A stretch of DNA of 39,892 bases from Pseudomonadota bacterium (GTDB taxonomy: Bacteria > Pseudomonadota > Alphaproteobacteria > Rhodospirillales > Magnetospirillaceae): assembly GCA_021847015.1 (NCBI GenBank), contig JAJZVW010000027.1:1-39892 (forward strand). The letters run 5' to 3'. A program made the translations under genes and the position numbers. A model generated the notes under the pieces. It saw only the letters and a list, made by a program, of their open reading frames with translations, did no database searches and was not told the origin of the DNA. Shown here piece after piece: positions 1 through 6,747 of this stretch; the stretch's first letter is position 1; the number at the start of each line of letters is the position of its first letter.

Positions 1-59
1 AAGCGTGGTAACTCCACTCTAACCGACTGACCCAATGACCACCTCTTTCGCGTGCGCGC

Positions 60-91
60 CGCCGGGGGCGGGGCATGCCCCGCCCCCGGCG
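60..91. terminator. Perfect 32-nt GC palindrome, possible terminator
   Basis: A perfect palindrome with arms of 16 nt (CGCCGGGGGCGGGGCA and its complement) and no loop bases. It begins one base beyond the stop codon of the minus-strand reading frame ending at 93. It could end that transcript, although there is no clear T-run after it. A repeat or protein-binding site is the alternative. Confidence 0.45.
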
Positions 92-92
92 A

Positions 93-368
93 TCACCGAA
101 TTTCCACCAGCAGCGCGGACGTTAACGCTGTGGGCTCTGCCTGAGCCTTCGGCGATGGCTTCGGAGCCTGGACAGCGGCCTCTGCTTCCTCGATTTTGCG
201 GCCTTTTTCCGTCCAATCCCCAAGGCGGGGAATAAGGTCGATTGCGGGGGTGTTCGCTACCTGCGAAGCTTGAGCATCGCTCAAATTTTTAGCCCATGTC
301 CCCAATGGACCGCTCGGTGGGGCCTCGGAATCACCTCGGACGAAGGGAAAAACGGGGTCGGAGTCCAT
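93..368 (-). CDS. Possible small hypothetical protein (91 aa)
   Basis: I do not recognise this protein. It is hydrophilic, with no signal peptide or membrane segment, an Asp/Pro-rich start and an Ala/Pro/Lys-rich C-terminal half. Its third-position GC looks lower than in the neighbouring genes, so it is either an accessory gene or not a gene. In its favour, the stop codon lies one base from a strong palindrome (60-91) and no other convincing frame covers the stretch. Against it, the ribosome binding site is weak and no family is evident. Positions 1-92 hold nothing else I can support. Confidence 0.3.
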   Translation of the reverse strand: MDSDPVFPFVRGDSEAPPSGPLGTWAKNLSDAQASQVANTPAIDLIPRLGDWTEKGRKIEEAEAAVQAPKPSPKAQAEPTALTSALLVEIR

Positions 369-466
369 TTCCGCTTCGCCATCGGTCCGCCAGCAGCGTT
401 GACGGGCGGAGGCGTGACGTCAGAACGAGGCGGCCATCTGGTCAACAACCGTGCTATCCTGCCGCC

Positions 467-709
467 ATGCCTGACGAATCGATAATGACCCGCTTTGCCG
501 CCGGCCTGGTGTGGACCTTCGACGGCGAGGCTTGGTGCGCCGGGGACGAATCCGGCACTTACAAGCTCGTGGAATGGGCGCCAGGCCAGTGGATGGACTT
601 CTTTTGGCGGCGGGAAGACGGATGCGGATGCGGCGCTCCCGCCGCGGGCGGACGGGACTGGACCGATTTCGAGACGGCCGCCCGCGAGGTCGCCGCCCTT
701 GGCCGCTGA
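467..709 (+). CDS. Small hypothetical protein (80 aa)
   Basis: A short, acidic, Trp-rich protein of no recognised family. Five Trp residues and a Cys-Gly-Cys-Gly stretch near residue 53 suggest a compact fold. The frame is open further upstream, but that extension is Arg-rich and looks non-coding. The start was therefore placed at the ATG at 467; an in-frame ATG at 485 is an alternative. The gene converges on the flavin reductase-like gene, 38 bp away. No promoter or terminator is obvious. Function unknown. Confidence 0.5.
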   Translation: MPDESIMTRFAAGLVWTFDGEAWCAGDESGTYKLVEWAPGQWMDFFWRREDGCGCGAPAAGGRDWTDFETAAREVAALGR

Positions 710-747
710 GACGGGATCGCCGCGATGGGGCCGGACGTGCGCCCCCC

Positions 748-1281
748 TTACGGCATCCTGGAATCCAGCCGGATGATCTCGCCATCGACCGCGAAGGTTC
801 CGAAGCCCCGGTGGTGGATGGTCTTGGACTCGGCACGGGCGGGGTCGGTCCAGGCCTTGACCACCTCCAGGACGAAGAGGTTGTAGCGGTTGACCATACG
901 GGTGTCCGCCACGCGGCATTCGAAATTGGCGAAACACTCGGCGATGAGGGGCGCCTTGACGCGTTCGGCCGGCTGCGGCGTCAGGCCGAAGGCCTGGAAC
1001 TTGTCCACCTCGCGTCCCGAGGCGTTGCCGACGGCCACCGCAATGGGCGCCAGGTCCACCGCCGGAATGGCGATCGCGCATTCCCGCGTCGCCCTCAGCG
1101 CCGCGAAGCTGTGGTCGGCCTGGCTGACGACGCAGGCGACCAGCGGCGGCATGAAATCGACCATCATGTGCCACGACATGGTCATGACGTTGGGCCGGCC
1201 CCGGCGGCTGGTCGTCAGCAAGACCACCGGCCCCGGCTCCAGCAGCTGGTACACGTGGTCCAGGGGGAAATCGGCCATCAT
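748..1281 (-). CDS. Flavin reductase-like, FMN-binding split-barrel protein
   Basis: 177 aa, matching the flavin reductase-like domain family (FMN-binding split barrel). Members bind FMN and reduce it with NAD(P)H, or supply reduced flavin to partner monooxygenases. The N-terminal part (about residues 15-40, PGPVVLLTTSRRGRPNVMTM) is the typical first strand pair, with the Arg/Asn/Thr region that contacts the flavin phosphate. The ECAIAIP strand and the later Asp-Lys-Phe-Gln region also fit. The length is normal for a single-domain member. A GAGGTG sequence lies 6 nt before the chosen start; a second ATG follows immediately (1278). The gene stands alone, convergent with the small gene at 467-709. 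The physiological partner cannot be told from context. Confidence 0.85.
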   Translation of the reverse strand: MMADFPLDHVYQLLEPGPVVLLTTSRRGRPNVMTMSWHMMVDFMPPLVACVVSQADHSFAALRATRECAIAIPAVDLAPIAVAVGNASGREVDKFQAFGLTPQPAERVKAPLIAECFANFECRVADTRMVNRYNLFVLEVVKAWTDPARAESKTIHHRGFGTFAVDGEIIRLDSRMP

Positions 1282-1386
1282 CGCAGCACCTCGCCGGTCG
1301 CCGTCCGATCCCCCAGTCTACTCCGGAGCGGGGATCGGGAAACCCAGCGGAAGGTCTGTGCAAACCGGCTCCAGGTTCTTATGCGA

Positions 1387-1405
1387 GAAAAAGCTCCGCT
1401 TTTTC
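1387..1405 (-). terminator. Hairpin downstream of the diguanylate cyclase gene
   Basis: An 8-bp stem (GAAAAAGC / GCTTTTTC) with a 3-nt loop, 22 bp beyond the stop codon of the gene ending at 1428. The T-rich arm is on the 3' side on either strand. It may therefore work in both directions as a weak intrinsic terminator between this gene and the flavin reductase gene. Confidence 0.45.
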
Positions 1406-1427
1406 AATGCTCAAGCGCCGCTCTGGC

Positions 1428-2606
1428 TTACGAGCGCGATTCGATGTGATCGCATCGCGCTCCAACGGATTCCGGCGGTGCGCCGGACGCCCCCGGCTCG
1501 GCGGCATGGACGGTGTTCTTGCCCAGGGCCTTGGCGTGGTACATGGCCGCGTCGGCGGCGCGAAGCAGGTCCTGGCCGTCGGCGCCATGGTCGGGGTAGA
1601 GGGCGACACCGACGCTTGCCGAGATGCGGACGTCGTGTCCCTGGAGCGTGAACGGCCGGGACAGCGCTTCCACGATCTTCCGGGCCACCCGGGCGGCATC
1701 CCCCTTGTCCGCCACCATCTGCAACAGGACGGTGAACTCGTCGCCCCCCATGCGGGCGAGGGTGTCGTCTTCGCGCAGACAATTCGCCAGCCGTTCCGCC
1801 ACGGCGCGCAGCAGCAGGTCGCCCACGGGATGGCCCAGGGTGTCGTTGACCGGCTTGAAGCCGTCCAGGTCGAGGTAAAGCAGGGCCAGCCCCAGATTCC
1901 GCCGGTGGGCCTGGTGAACGGCGTGCTCCAGGCGGTCCAGGAACAGCACGCGATTGGGAAGGCCGGTCAGGGCGTCGTGGTGGGCGAGGCGTTCGAGCTG
2001 CTTTTCCTTGTCCTTGAGGCGGGACACCAGGGAGGCCAGTTGCCGCTGGTCGTTGACCAGCGCTCCGGCCTGACGGGTGCGGATGCGTTCGTAGAGGAAG
2101 GCGAGGATCGCCGAGAAGACGAAGCTCAGCGCCAATTGCAGGAACGAATCGGCCGACATGGCGGGCGTGTCGACCTCGACGGCGATCAGATAGGTGGCAA
2201 TCAGCCACAGGAACCCCACCACGGTGAGCAGCGCGCCGATGCGCAAGCCCGCCAGGTGGAAAAAAATGAACGGGTAGACGATCCCCCAGACGGCGATCTC
2301 GGGGTGATGGAGCTGCTGCACGCCGCCCAAAAGGAACATCACCCCGTACACCCAGACGGAGAAGCGCAGCAGAACGGCGGAGCGGCCGTTCCGCCGGATA
2401 GTGACGACGGCCACTCCCGCCGCCAGGATGCAACTGACGGCCACCGTGGCGGCCAAAAGCCGATTGCCGGTAAAAAAGTCCACGATCGGTTCGACGATCG
2501 AAAAAATACAGAAAAGGTAAAAGAGACCCCGGGCAATGGCGATACGCTCGGGATCGGCGAGAACGCCAGGGCTAAAAAACTTTTTATACGCAGGCGTCCT
2601 CGACAT
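1428..2606 (-). CDS. Membrane-bound diguanylate cyclase (GGDEF)
   Basis: 392 aa. The N-terminal ~195 residues contain about six hydrophobic segments, forming a membrane sensor region of no specific recognised family. A short linker that may form a coiled coil (about 200-220) leads to a GGDEF domain that should condense two GTP into c-di-GMP in the cytoplasm. The signature is intact (GGDEF at 287-291). An inhibitory I-site, Arg-Glu-Asp-Asp at 278-281, lies exactly five residues upstream, so product inhibition is expected. The domain opens with the usual HHDALTGLPNR. No EAL domain is present. The tail after about 370 is low in complexity. The gene appears monocistronic, with a hairpin after its end. 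The stimulus is unknown. Confidence 0.93.
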   Translation of the reverse strand: MSRTPAYKKFFSPGVLADPERIAIARGLFYLFCIFSIVEPIVDFFTGNRLLAATVAVSCILAAGVAVVTIRRNGRSAVLLRFSVWVYGVMFLLGGVQQLHHPEIAVWGIVYPFIFFHLAGLRIGALLTVVGFLWLIATYLIAVEVDTPAMSADSFLQLALSFVFSAILAFLYERIRTRQAGALVNDQRQLASLVSRLKDKEKQLERLAHHDALTGLPNRVLFLDRLEHAVHQAHRRNLGLALLYLDLDGFKPVNDTLGHPVGDLLLRAVAERLANCLREDDTLARMGGDEFTVLLQMVADKGDAARVARKIVEALSRPFTLQGHDVRISASVGVALYPDHGADGQDLLRAADAAMYHAKALGKNTVHAAEPGASGAPPESVGARCDHIESRS

Positions 2607-2749
2607 TATATTTGGATCGTCAGGCTGAGATCGGGGCGTGGAAAACCATAGCGAATATCATTCGCGCGCCATACTCCAAAGTTTCCTGCGGGAAAAGGCG
2701 ATGCGGGGGGAAATCGCGGCGCCCAACTTGGTATTGCGCCCCGTATAAT

Positions 2750-3073
2750 TCAGCGGTGGTGTGGGCCGTGGCGATACCCGTGATATCCGCCATGGCGATA
2801 CATGCCGTGGTGATACATACCGCCGTAATATCCGCCGTGACGATACCAGCCGCCGCCGAAGGTCATGCCGAAATGGCCGTACGGGTAGGATGGATAATAG
2901 TAGCCGGGGCCATAGGCGTACGGCCGGTAATAGTAGCCATACGGCGCGTAGGTGTACGGGCCGTAGTAGGACCCATAATAGGAACCGTAATAGGGATCGT
3001 ACCCGGCCGGTTCATAGACGGCGCAGCCGCCGAGGGCGATCGCCAGGGCCGTCGCGGCGACGGCGCGGATCAT
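2750..3073 (-). CDS. Tyr/Gly/His-rich predicted lipoprotein
   Basis: 107 aa. The first 17 residues form a lipoprotein signal with lipobox LGGC, so Cys17 should be lipidated and the protein anchored in the membrane facing the periplasm or outside. The remainder is almost entirely Tyr, Gly, Pro and His, with short imperfect repeats such as SYYGSYYG followed by RHGGYYGGMYHHG. No enzymatic fold is visible; the His-rich tail could bind metal. The ATG overlaps the stop codon of the upstream gene by 4 bp (ATGA), so the two are translationally coupled. A longer upstream extension of the frame is Arg-rich and lies inside the upstream gene, so it was rejected. Function unknown; a structural or envelope role is inference. 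Confidence 0.75.
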   Translation of the reverse strand: MIRAVAATALAIALGGCAVYEPAGYDPYYGSYYGSYYGPYTYAPYGYYYRPYAYGPGYYYPSYPYGHFGMTFGGGWYRHGGYYGGMYHHGMYRHGGYHGYRHGPHHR

Positions 3074-3408
3074 CGCACCGCCCGCCAAGTGCCGTCGGGT
3101 GCGAGGCAGGCCGTCCCGTAGATGGGTTGCCGGCGTCCTTCCACGATGGCGGTGGAGCGATACTCGCGGCAGTAGCGGCCGAGCGAATCGGTATAGGGGG
3201 GCGAAGCGGGGACGGCCTGGACCGGCCCCATCGGCCCGTAGACCAGCGGGGGCGGCGGCGCATAGATGACGGGAGGCGGTGGAGGATAGACGTAGAAGGG
3301 GATGCCGAACGAAAACCCCATCCCGCCTCCGCCCCCATGGGCGGCTGCGGCCTGGGGAACGGCGGCGGCACCGCAGGCTAGACCGATGGCATACGCCCAC
3401 GCCGTCAT
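3070..3408 (-). CDS. Exported protein with a surface-antigen-like C-terminus
   Basis: 112 aa. A signal peptide covers about residues 1-24, followed by a Gly-rich stretch and a Pro/Tyr-rich middle (PFYVYPPPPPVIYAPPPP). A C-terminal module begins at YCREY and ends with YGTACLAPDGTW. This last module resembles the C-terminal segment of small alphaproteobacterial outer-membrane or 17-kDa-surface-antigen-type proteins. The start was set at 3408 because a GGAGAGAGG Shine-Dalgarno lies just upstream; an in-frame ATG at 3432 would precede that site. It is first in a two-gene unit with the Tyr/Gly-rich lipoprotein, overlapping it by 4 bp. The pair probably acts together in the cell envelope, which is inference. 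Confidence 0.75.
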   Translation of the reverse strand: MTAWAYAIGLACGAAAVPQAAAAHGGGGGMGFSFGIPFYVYPPPPPVIYAPPPPLVYGPMGPVQAVPASPPYTDSLGRYCREYRSTAIVEGRRQPIYGTACLAPDGTWRAVR

Positions 3409-4168
3409 GGCACCACCCTCTCTCCAACCCATATGGAGAGGGCGGAACCGGACGGGAGGCTCGGCAATAAATCGTCCCGGCTATCCCCGTCCGACGTCCT
3501 GCGGCGACGCGGAACTACCCCGCGTTTTCGGGAGCGAGAGTGACGAGCTTTATCCCGAGGTTCGACGCCAGCACGAAGGTGGATTGCAGGAAGCGGCACG
3601 GGCCATCGACGGGGTGGTTGAAGCGCCGCTCGCCGCCTTCCCGCCGCAGCACCGCCTGTTCCTGCCAATACTGCCGGAAGGACGGGCTTTGCGCGGTCAA
3701 TTGCCCGATCAGCGCGGCCAGGGCCGGGTCGGTGAATCTCCGGCTGTAATCGGCGCGGAATTCGGCCACCACGCGGCGGCCACGTTCCTCCCAGTCGTCG
3801 ATCAGGCGCCGCCCCAAGGGCGACAGAAAGACGTAGCGCAGCAGGTTCCGGTCGTGATCGCCGTCCAGCCAGCCGAGGAAAAGCCGGGCGGCGCCCGCGT
3901 TCCAGGCCCGCGCCGTCCACGTGTGGTCCAGGACGTAGGCGGGAATGGCCAGATGGTGGGGCAGCGCCAACACATGGCGCGGCAGCTCACGGTCGGGTTC
4001 CGGTGCCGCCGGGTCGCGCCGCCCGGCCAATTCGAACAGATAGGCCCGTTCGGCGGCGGCCAGATGCAGCGCTTCGGCCAACCGGGCCAGAGCCTGGGGC
4101 GAGGCCGAAACGTCGCGCCCCTGTTCCAGCCACGTGTACCAGGTTGTGCTGACGCCGCAAGCCTCGGC

Positions 4169-4177
4169 CACCTCTTC
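4169..4177. repeat. Target site duplication, left copy
   Basis: CACCTCTTC, identical to 4322-4330, directly abutting the left end of the 144-bp element. Confidence 0.88.
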
Positions 4178-4321
4178 CAGCGGTTCTCATTATGCATTTT
4201 TCGCTGTCATCCCGAGCCGACGGCGAGGGATCTTTCCGGCACTTTCGCGTGAAAGATCCCTCAGTCGCTCCGCTCCCTCGGGATGACAACATTCCCTGAT
4301 GCCGCATAATGAGAACCGCTG
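4178..4321. mobile_element. 144-bp non-coding miniature element (MITE-like)
   Basis: The element has perfect 18-bp terminal inverted repeats, CAGCGGTTCTCATTATGC at 4178-4195 and its complement at 4304-4321. It is flanked by identical 9-bp direct repeats CACCTCTTC. It encodes no transposase. Its interior is a long imperfect hairpin with arms of the TGTCATCCCGAG...GAGGGATCTTTC type. This is the same core as the intergenic repeats elsewhere in this window. The 9-bp duplication points to a DDE-type transposase acting in trans; I cannot name the parent IS family. Confidence 0.88.
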
Positions 4322-4330
4322 CACCTCTTC
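4322..4330. repeat. Target site duplication, right copy
   Basis: CACCTCTTC, identical to 4169-4177, directly abutting the right end of the 144-bp element. Confidence 0.88.
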
Positions 4331-4548
4331 GCGCCTCAAGCCGGGCGTGCGCCGCCGCCGCCCCTGGTCCGGGGGCGGCGCAAGGCGTTCGCGGTGGGCG
4401 CGCAGGAAAGCCCCCAAGGCAGGGCGGGATGCGGTCATGGGAGAAATTATACCAGGATAAATGGCATCCTTGTACCAGTGTAAGTGGGGGGCATGGTGGG
4501 CCAACCCCGGTCATCACGGAGCAGAGGTTCCCATCATCGATCTTTCCG

Positions 4549-4612
4549 TTGTCGTCCCGAGCGAAGCCGAGGGAGCTTTCACGCGCTTCGCCGGAAAGAC
4601 CCTTCCGCTCGC
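4549..4612. repeat. Intergenic dispersed repeat, CCCGAGCG family
   Basis: It contains TTGTCGTCCCGAGCGAAGCC and GAGGGAGCTTTCACGCG, followed by GGAAAGACCC. This core is shared with the repeats near 24476, 32042 and 36001 and with the interior of the 144-bp element. It lies upstream of the methyltransferase gene. No gene is evident between 4439 and 4681. Confidence 0.7.
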
Positions 4613-4681
4613 ATGCGCCCGGTCGGGCTGACAGCGTGAGCGGGGGGCGCATAACGGGTACCGGCCGTCGAGGAGGGCATC

Positions 4682-5449
4682 ATGGAGGGAGAGTCGCATC
4701 ACGCCATCGTCCGCCATCAGTTCGGGGGACGGGCGCAGGCCTATCTCGGCAGCCCCGTGCATGCGCGGGGCGAAGACCTGGACGAACTTGTCCGTCTGGT
4801 CGGCGCACGTCCGCAGGCCCATGTGCTCGACCTGGGCTGCGGCGGCGGACATGTGGCCTATCGGCTGGCCGAGCTGGTGGGGAACGTGGTGGCCTACGAC
4901 CTGTCCGAGGCCATGGTGGCCACGGTGGCGGCGGAAGCGGCCCGGCGCGGCCTTGGCAACATCGCCGCCGGGCAGGGCCCGGCCGAGCGGGTGCCGTTTG
5001 CGGACGGGACCTTCGATGTGGTGGCGACGCGCCACAGCGCCCACCACTGGCACGATTTCGCCGCCGGGCTCGGACAGGCGCGGCGGGTGCTGAAGCCCGA
5101 CGGCATGGCGGTGTTCATGGATGTGGTCTCGCCCGGCCGGCCGCTGCTGGACACCTGGTTCCAGGCGCTGGAACTGCTGCGCGATCCCTCGCACGTGTAC
5201 AACCGCACCGTCGCGGAGTGGCAGGCGGCGGTAACGGCGGCGGGCTTTCGTCCCGGTCCCGTGTCGCGCTTCAAGGTGCGGCTGGATTTCGCGGCGTGGG
5301 TGGAGCGGATGCGCCCGCCGGAAACCCATGTCGCCGCCATCCGTTCTCTCCAGGCCCGCGCCGGCACGGACGTGGCAGAGTATTTTCGGTTCGAGGCGGA
5401 CGGCAGCTTCACCATCGACACCATGCTGCTGGCCGCCCAGCCGGCGTGA
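4682..5449 (+). CDS. Class I SAM-dependent methyltransferase
   Basis: 255 aa of the UbiE/Methyltransf_11 type. Motif I is VLDLGCGGGHVA (about 48-59), which binds S-adenosylmethionine. An acidic residue follows at the end of strand 2 (VVAYDLSEAM), motif II-like FDVVATRHSAHHW is near residue 120, and the post-motif RRVLKPDG is conserved. These features place it among small-molecule methyltransferases; the substrate cannot be read from the sequence. The His-rich HSAHHW segment is typical of this subgroup. An AGGAGGG ribosome binding site lies just before the ATG. The gene converges with a small membrane protein gene, and both stop codons lie inside one shared hairpin (5447-5467). Confidence 0.9.
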   Translation: MEGESHHAIVRHQFGGRAQAYLGSPVHARGEDLDELVRLVGARPQAHVLDLGCGGGHVAYRLAELVGNVVAYDLSEAMVATVAAEAARRGLGNIAAGQGPAERVPFADGTFDVVATRHSAHHWHDFAAGLGQARRVLKPDGMAVFMDVVSPGRPLLDTWFQALELLRDPSHVYNRTVAEWQAAVTAAGFRPGPVSRFKVRLDFAAWVERMRPPETHVAAIRSLQARAGTDVAEYFRFEADGSFTIDTMLLAAQPA

Positions 5450-5467
5450 GGCGGACGCTCCGCCTCA
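5447..5467. terminator. Bidirectional hairpin carrying both stop codons
   Basis: TGAGGCGGA, loop CGC, TCCGCCTCA: a perfect 9-bp stem. The outermost TGA on each strand is the stop codon of each converging gene (5449 on plus, 5465 on minus). It probably serves as a shared terminator, although no T-run follows. Confidence 0.6.
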
Positions 5468-5701
5468 GAACACGTGCCGCAGCGCGTGCGGCCCGAAGAC
5501 CGCCATCGCCGCCAGCAGCAGGACGATGGCGCCGGCCACGATCCTGAGCACGGTGGCGATGACCCGTATGGCCAGGAGCAGCGTCAGCGCGCCCAGCGCC
5601 AGCGCGGCGATGCCCATGAAGTGGGGCAGGTGGACGATCCCGGCGAGGTCGAGGGCACCGAGGCCGAGGCCGAGGACGGCGAGAATCAGCGAAACGGGCA
5701 T
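5465..5701 (-). CDS. Small membrane protein (78 aa)
   Basis: The protein is almost wholly hydrophobic. About three segments can be seen (roughly residues 3-24, 28-47 and 50-72), rich in Ala, Leu, Val and Gly, with few charged residues. I do not recognise a family. The start at 5701 begins MPVSLILAVLG; the longer open frame upstream is Cys/Ser-rich and overlaps the next gene, so it was rejected. It begins 4 bp after the DUF2905-like gene ends, implying a shared transcript from the receiver gene through the DUF2905-like gene. Its stop codon is within the shared hairpin at 5447-5467. Confidence 0.7.
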   Translation of the reverse strand: MPVSLILAVLGLGLGALDLAGIVHLPHFMGIAALALGALTLLLAIRVIATVLRIVAGAIVLLLAAMAVFGPHALRHVF

Positions 5702-5705
5702 GGCG

Positions 5706-5906
5706 TCACCGTCTGAGCAGCCAGAGAATGAGCGACAGCACCAGACTGACGAGCAGTCCGGTCGCGAGCGGCGCATAGAAGGTGAAGTTCCCGCGCCGGA
5801 TCACGATGTCGCCCGGCAGCCGGCCGACGCCGAGCCGGCTCAGCCACGGCCACAGCAGGCCGGCGGCGACAAGGGCGAGACCGACGGCGATCAGCGTCCG
5901 CGCCAT
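5706..5906 (-). CDS. DUF2905-family small membrane protein
   Basis: 66 aa, with a hydrophobic N-terminal segment (about 3-21), a conserved middle GRLPGDIVIRRGNFTFYAPL, and a second hydrophobic segment (about 47-64) ending in Arg-Arg. The LPGDI...RR...FYFP-like centre between two membrane helices is the hallmark of the DUF2905 family, whose function is unknown. Length is normal for the family. It sits 8 bp after the receiver gene and 4 bp before the next small membrane protein gene, so the three probably form one operon. Confidence 0.8.
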   Translation of the reverse strand: MARTLIAVGLALVAAGLLWPWLSRLGVGRLPGDIVIRRGNFTFYAPLATGLLVSLVLSLILWLLRR

Positions 5907-5914
5907 GAGCCCCC

Positions 5915-6385
5915 TTAAGCGCAGCAGTGGCGTGTGGGCAGGGTGGCGGCCGAGAACCAGAATTCCTTGACGGCGGTCAGCACGTCCACGAACCGCGAGA
6001 AATCCATCGGCTTGGTGACGAAGGCGTTGGCGCCGCGCTGGTAGCAGGCCTCGATGTCGGCGCTTGCCGACGACGTGGTCAGCGCCACCACCGGAATGCA
6101 TTTGAGGCAGGGATCGCCCTTGATCTCGGACAGCACCTGCCGGCCGTCCTTGCGCGGCAGGTTGAGGTCGAGAAGGACGATGTCGGGGGTGATGCTGTCG
6201 GCGTATTTGCCCTCGCGGTGCAGGAAGGCCATCGCCTCGACCCCGTCTTGGACATGGTGAAGGTTGTAGGGAATCGTCCACTCCGAAAAGGCTTCGCGAA
6301 CCAGCCGGGCGTCCGCGAGATTGTCTTCCACCAACAGTACGTGAACGTTCCTGAAGTCCATTTCGCCCGTCATCGCGCTCGCCAT
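5915..6385 (-). CDS. Single-domain response regulator (CheY/Rcp1-like receiver)
   Basis: 156 aa with the start at 6385; nearby ATGs at 6373 and 6361 are also possible, and none has a strong ribosome binding site. The receiver fold is complete: acidic pair Glu20-Asp21 (VEDN), phospho-acceptor Asp73 in IVLLDLNLP, the Thr of ALTTSSA, and the Lys-Pro of FVTKPMDF. There is no output domain. The sequence resembles stand-alone receivers that work with bacteriophytochrome or hybrid kinases (Rcp1-like), with the typical insertion after strand 3. No histidine kinase is next to it, so its partner lies elsewhere. The C-terminal end is Cys-rich (RHCCA), which is unusual. It is the first gene of a probable three-gene unit with two small membrane proteins. 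Confidence 0.9.
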   Translation of the reverse strand: MASAMTGEMDFRNVHVLLVEDNLADARLVREAFSEWTIPYNLHHVQDGVEAMAFLHREGKYADSITPDIVLLDLNLPRKDGRQVLSEIKGDPCLKCIPVVALTTSSASADIEACYQRGANAFVTKPMDFSRFVDVLTAVKEFWFSAATLPTRHCCA

Positions 6386-6747
6386 GATCACTTTTGCGGC
6401 CCCTCGGGAACAACTGTGCCAGCAAGCGCTCCCGGCCACAAGCACGGGCGTGTGCGCAAAGCGGTCCTCATCGCATTGTCATCCCGAAATCATCCCGGCC
6501 GGGCCGGCATAGACCCGGGACCGAAAGGCCTAGCCGATGGCGCCGCGCCGGGGCGCCATGCGACAGCGCCTATGTCCACAAGCCATCGGCAACCCGGACC
6601 AACGCGGCCAGGAACTGCCGCGATGGCCGATACACCCGGGATTGGCCGCTTGGTAGCGTGAGGGCGCAGACATTGGCGGGCAATCGGAACTGGACGGCAG
6701 GACACCCTTGAGATTCCACGGCTGGGCGAGCGTCGGCGGCAAGGACC
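6386..6747. other. Intergenic region between divergent units
   Basis: 362 bp with no convincing gene. It contains a truncated piece of the dispersed repeat core (GTCATCCCG near 6479) and a short GGCGCC-spaced inverted repeat near 6539-6557. Promoters for the receiver unit (leftward) and the polysaccharide operon (rightward) should lie here, but I see no clear -35/-10 pair. Confidence 0.4.

Larger units (their letters stand above)
3515..4438 (-). pseudogene. MmyB-like helix-turn-helix regulator, disrupted by a 144-bp element
   Basis: The gene encodes a transcription factor with an N-terminal XRE-type HTH and a C-terminal MmyB-like ligand-binding domain. It is split by an inserted element at 4178-4321. 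The N-terminal piece (start 4438) reads TPGLRREEV and then runs into the insert and a stop. The remainder resumes as EACGVSTTWYTWLEQGRDVS and continues to 3515. Removing the insert and one 9-bp target copy (153 bp, a multiple of three) restores PGLRREEVAEACGVS in frame and a 256-residue protein, the normal family length. The break is inside the HTH, so the downstream piece, even if translated from 4171, lacks a complete DNA-binding domain. The rest looks undamaged, so the insertion seems recent. The target genes are unknown; such regulators often control a divergent neighbour. Confidence 0.9.

Noticed and set aside
6394-6711. A 105-codon plus-strand frame between the receiver and GT2 genes
   Set aside because: Arg/Pro-rich translation with no ribosome binding site and a repeat fragment inside it; treated as intergenic.
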